Notes under the pieces: generated by a model | Databases searched by the model: none | What the model saw: only the letters and a program-made list of their open reading frames with translations | What the model was told of the DNA's origin: nothing | Position numbers and translations under genes: made by a program | Part shown: positions 61,736-64,000 of the stretch, one piece after another | Layout: the number at the start of each line of letters is the position of its first letter | Position numbering within the stretch: position 1 is the first letter of the stretch | Source: Marinomonas spartinae | Lineage (GTDB): Bacteria > Pseudomonadota > Gammaproteobacteria > Pseudomonadales > Marinomonadaceae | Direction: 5' to 3' | DNA: 64,000 nt | NCBI RefSeq assembly: GCF_016461715.1 | Contig: NZ_JAEMUI010000018.1 | Span: 45,831 to 109,830, forward strand

Positions 61736-64000
61736 AGATCACTCCTTTTCTTTGCAGCTGCTCACCTTTTTTAACATTAATAATAAAGGTAGAGACATCA
61801 GAATTTTTTAATTTGATCTCATATTCACATGGCATAAGTCCCGTTAAAGCGAACTTACCCTTTCTATTTGTAAAAAAAACATGCTCTTTCTTTTTCTTAT
61901 CCGTAGTACACACTGCCGTTCCTACTTGTAAAGAAAAAGGTGTCTTTTTTTCATCTAATAACGTGGCAATAACAGTAATATTAGCGGCATTACCTATCAC
62001 AATACGGTAGCCACTCCGATAAGGAGGATAGAAAGAGATAACTCCAGCTCCTATATCATACCCTGGAGCAATATCATCGACATCGACAGTTACACTAGAA
62101 TGATCATATGAATTAATATCATTTAATAAAATGGTATCGAAATCTCCACTACTGGCTTTGTATTTATCGTTTGATCGACCTAAGACAATCTTTTTATTTT
62201 TTAAAGAGGAATGTGCTTTGACTAAAGCAAAGCTATCATAGATAGGTCTGCCAACCGACCAATCATTTTGAGCAAACGCAATACTTGAAGAAAAACTAAG
62301 ACGGCTTTGATGGCGTGACGATTGAGCATTAAGTTGTTGATAATAACTAGCATGATCGAAACTGGTCAAAAAGCGATTTCCTGTATATTGAGTATTTAAA
62401 TCAAGCATGGCTTTATCTTGTTGATTTTTCTCTACACCTGCTCGAACATTAAATGCTCCCACATATCGACGGCTGCTATTTTGTGTATATTCTAAACGTG
62501 TTCGATTTCTTTTTGATTGATATAATGACCTTAGTCGCTTCGCTGTAGCAATTCTATAGGTCAAAGACAGGTTAACTCTCCATCCATTTTCTCCATTTGC
62601 TTGCTCCCATTGACCACCTATATTATAACGCCATTGCCCATTCAAAAGATCTTGAGAGAAATTCACCCCAAAATTTTTATCAAATTGATTTTGATCATAA
62701 GATCGAAAAGCATTAGCAAATAAAGAGGTCTGGAAGGTAGGTGTATTAAAAAAGCTATAATTTACTTGAAAAGTATGTTCTTTAAACCTATATCCATCAC
62801 TCAAATTCGGCCTGTATCCAAGAGATTGAAAGCCTTTGGAAGCATGTTCGTAAGCGAAGCTAAACGCTTTATGCTTTATACTATTATCAGTAAACGTACT
62901 ATACACTAACCGATAAGCTTTCCCTTTCTCTTGATCACTAATACTAAGTGCATCTTCGAAGGCAAACAAACCTATTTCAGAAGCAAAAACATGTTTAAAT
63001 CCTATTTGTTTTATATATTTATCAGCCTGAAAATTAGCACCCACACTCCAGTTTGTTGAAACACCATAATTAAGATATGAACTTATCAATGGCTGATCGT
63101 AGAAATATTCCAACCTATTATTGAGTTCAGATGGAACACCTAGAAACAACTCATATTTCAATTCATTTTGTGCTAATAAGTTCAGCCCTGTTGTCACATC
63201 AAACTTGATGTAACTAACTTTTCCTGCAGCATCCGTTATTTTAAGCGTAATGTTATTATTTCCTTCATTTAAAGGAATATCATCTAGAGAGTAAACACCA
63301 GATGAAAGATTTAGGCGAGAGACTACTTGATCATCAACCATTACTTCGACTGAAGAAGGGCTTTTTAACGTAAAACTCCTTGATGCGCTCGGTCTAAGAA
63401 TCCTATCAGATACTAACGAGTAATTATGAGCAATTGATAAACCTAACATACGAGAAGTAGATTGAAAATAGCTTCCCGATGTATACTTATCCCCTAGTGT
63501 GATTCTTGTACCATTAGATGGGAAGTCGTGTATTAATCGCGTTCCAGTACGTTTAATACTAGGATCATTGGCCTCATCTGTTGGATAGTATTCCTCATCA
63601 TTTTCCAACACCCATCTATTCATATTGATAACCATCTCAGAGCGAACTGCCACTTGCTCATTAACTACATGATCAGATTGACTATTTTGATACAAATAAC
63701 TCGAATATAAATTCATATAGCCACTTAATGAAGCAGAATCTGTGGGCTTTAACACTCTAGGATCTGACTTCAAACTTATACTTTGTGGTCGAATTATTCC
63801 TACTGGGATGGATAGATTAAGAGTAAAATCATTCAGATCAAAATCTACCTTAATATTGATCTTTTTAAAATCGACTTCTGATATCAAACCTTTTTCTTGC
63901 CTGCTTGAGAGAATGTAAACATAATTTTGATATAAAATTTTTGAAAAGACAGGCTTCACCTCACTCCATTTGAACAATAGTTCATCATTAGGTTCCACGA
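61725..64000 (-). CDS. Outer-membrane usher of an archaic (Csu-type) pilus, 5' end outside
   Basis: FimD/PapC-family usher, a 24-strand outer-membrane pore that assembles pilus subunits delivered by a periplasmic chaperone. The frame is open to the right edge, so the 758 codons seen lack the start; the family is 800-870 residues. Plug/barrel features: SASRSFTLKSPSSVEVMVDD, LNLSSGVYSLDDIPLNEGNN and ITLKITDAAGK typical of ushers, and a C-terminal domain with NRKGKFALTGLMPCEYEI. Rich in Asn, Ser, Tyr and Phe as barrels are. AT-rich like its neighbours. The chaperone and main pilin genes should lie beyond 64000. Stop at 61725 overlaps the tip-subunit gene. Confidence 0.85.
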   Translation of the reverse strand, partial: VEPNDELLFKWSEVKPVFSKILYQNYVYILSSRQEKGLISEVDFKKINIKVDFDLNDFTLNLSIPVGIIRPQSISLKSDPRVLKPTDSASLSGYMNLYSSYLYQNSQSDHVVNEQVAVRSEMVINMNRWVLENDEEYYPTDEANDPSIKRTGTRLIHDFPSNGTRITLGDKYTSGSYFQSTSRMLGLSIAHNYSLVSDRILRPSASRSFTLKSPSSVEVMVDDQVVSRLNLSSGVYSLDDIPLNEGNNNITLKITDAAGKVSYIKFDVTTGLNLLAQNELKYELFLGVPSELNNRLEYFYDQPLISSYLNYGVSTNWSVGANFQADKYIKQIGFKHVFASEIGLFAFEDALSISDQEKGKAYRLVYSTFTDNSIKHKAFSFAYEHASKGFQSLGYRPNLSDGYRFKEHTFQVNYSFFNTPTFQTSLFANAFRSYDQNQFDKNFGVNFSQDLLNGQWRYNIGGQWEQANGENGWRVNLSLTYRIATAKRLRSLYQSKRNRTRLEYTQNSSRRYVGAFNVRAGVEKNQQDKAMLDLNTQYTGNRFLTSFDHASYYQQLNAQSSRHQSRLSFSSSIAFAQNDWSVGRPIYDSFALVKAHSSLKNKKIVLGRSNDKYKASSGDFDTILLNDINSYDHSSVTVDVDDIAPGYDIGAGVISFYPPYRSGYRIVIGNAANITVIATLLDEKKTPFSLQVGTAVCTTDKKKKEHVFFTNRKGKFALTGLMPCEYEIKLKNSDVSTFIINVKKGEQLQRKGVIYVH

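Noticed and set aside
1..64000. Searched by eye for CRISPR arrays, tRNA/rRNA genes, intact insertion sequences, phage genes, and sigma-54 promoters (TGGCAC-N5-TTGC) for DctD
   Set aside because: Nothing convincing found; absence is by reading only and a tRNA or promoter scan could still add items.

Overview
The window is ordinary chromosomal DNA of a marine gammaproteobacterium, most likely Oceanospirillales and close to Marinomonas. This is an inference from the gene set: a beta-lysylated EF-P system (EpmA, EpmB, EF-P), a HlyU-family protein, DctBD, a TTT-type transporter, an RNase J-like enzyme, an OmpC-like porin and many small-molecule transporters. It holds about 54 protein-coding genes or fragments. 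I saw no rRNA, tRNA, CRISPR array, prophage or intact insertion sequence.

Layout. 1-3 kb: 3' truncated garD (galactarate dehydratase) and a lactate-permease-family transporter. 3.2-7.2 kb: an HxlR regulator divergent from a short-chain dehydrogenase, a nucleotidyltransferase, a YdgA-like protein and a cold-shock protein. 7.4-8.3 kb: an N-terminally truncated alpha-carbonic anhydrase and an ABM-family monooxygenase. 8.4-8.65 kb: a large nested palindromic element without coding capacity. 8.8-17.1 kb: gamma-glutamyltransferase, then a LysR regulator divergent from a PrpF-like isomerase, Bug binding protein, fused TctA-TctB permease and YnfM-like exporter; this looks like a tricarboxylate (perhaps aconitate) uptake and isomerisation operon. 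17-22 kb: DctD and DctB, then EpmA. 22-28 kb: LysE and EamA transporters facing a MocR regulator, an alpha/beta hydrolase, a TauE/SafE permease and a histone-deacetylase-like amidohydrolase. 28.5-33.4 kb: a Pat-like acetyltransferase with a shortened ATP-grasp part, a MITE-like palindrome, an oxidoreductase, chorismate mutase and DoxX.

33.4-42 kb: a tandemly duplicated terminator segment, a porin, divergent efp and epmB, RNase J-like protein, GNAT, an unknown anchored protein, DUF4870, a NYN-domain protein and a diguanylate cyclase. 42-46 kb: GH3 beta-glucosidase with its LacI regulator and a perfect operator palindrome. 46-53 kb: HlyU-like protein, lysophospholipase-like hydrolase, SDR, chemoreceptor, VirK-like protein behind a Fur-box-like site, Set-family sugar exporter and YrhK-like protein. 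53-58.6 kb: a complete peptide-type ABC transporter operon (binding protein, two permeases, double ATPase) with a stabilising hairpin after the binding-protein gene. 59-64 kb: a kinase-like protein, then a markedly AT-rich stretch with a CsgD-like LuxR regulator convergent with the end of an archaic (Csu-type) chaperone-usher pilus operon whose remaining genes lie beyond the window.

I found no clearly new multi-gene system. The most unusual items are the palindromic element at 8385-8650, the MITE-like element at 31030-31168, the ATP-grasp-deleted Pat homologue, the PrpF/TctC/TctA-TctB operon, and the CsgD-like plus Csu-type locus at the right edge. All family assignments were made by reading the sequences, without database searches.
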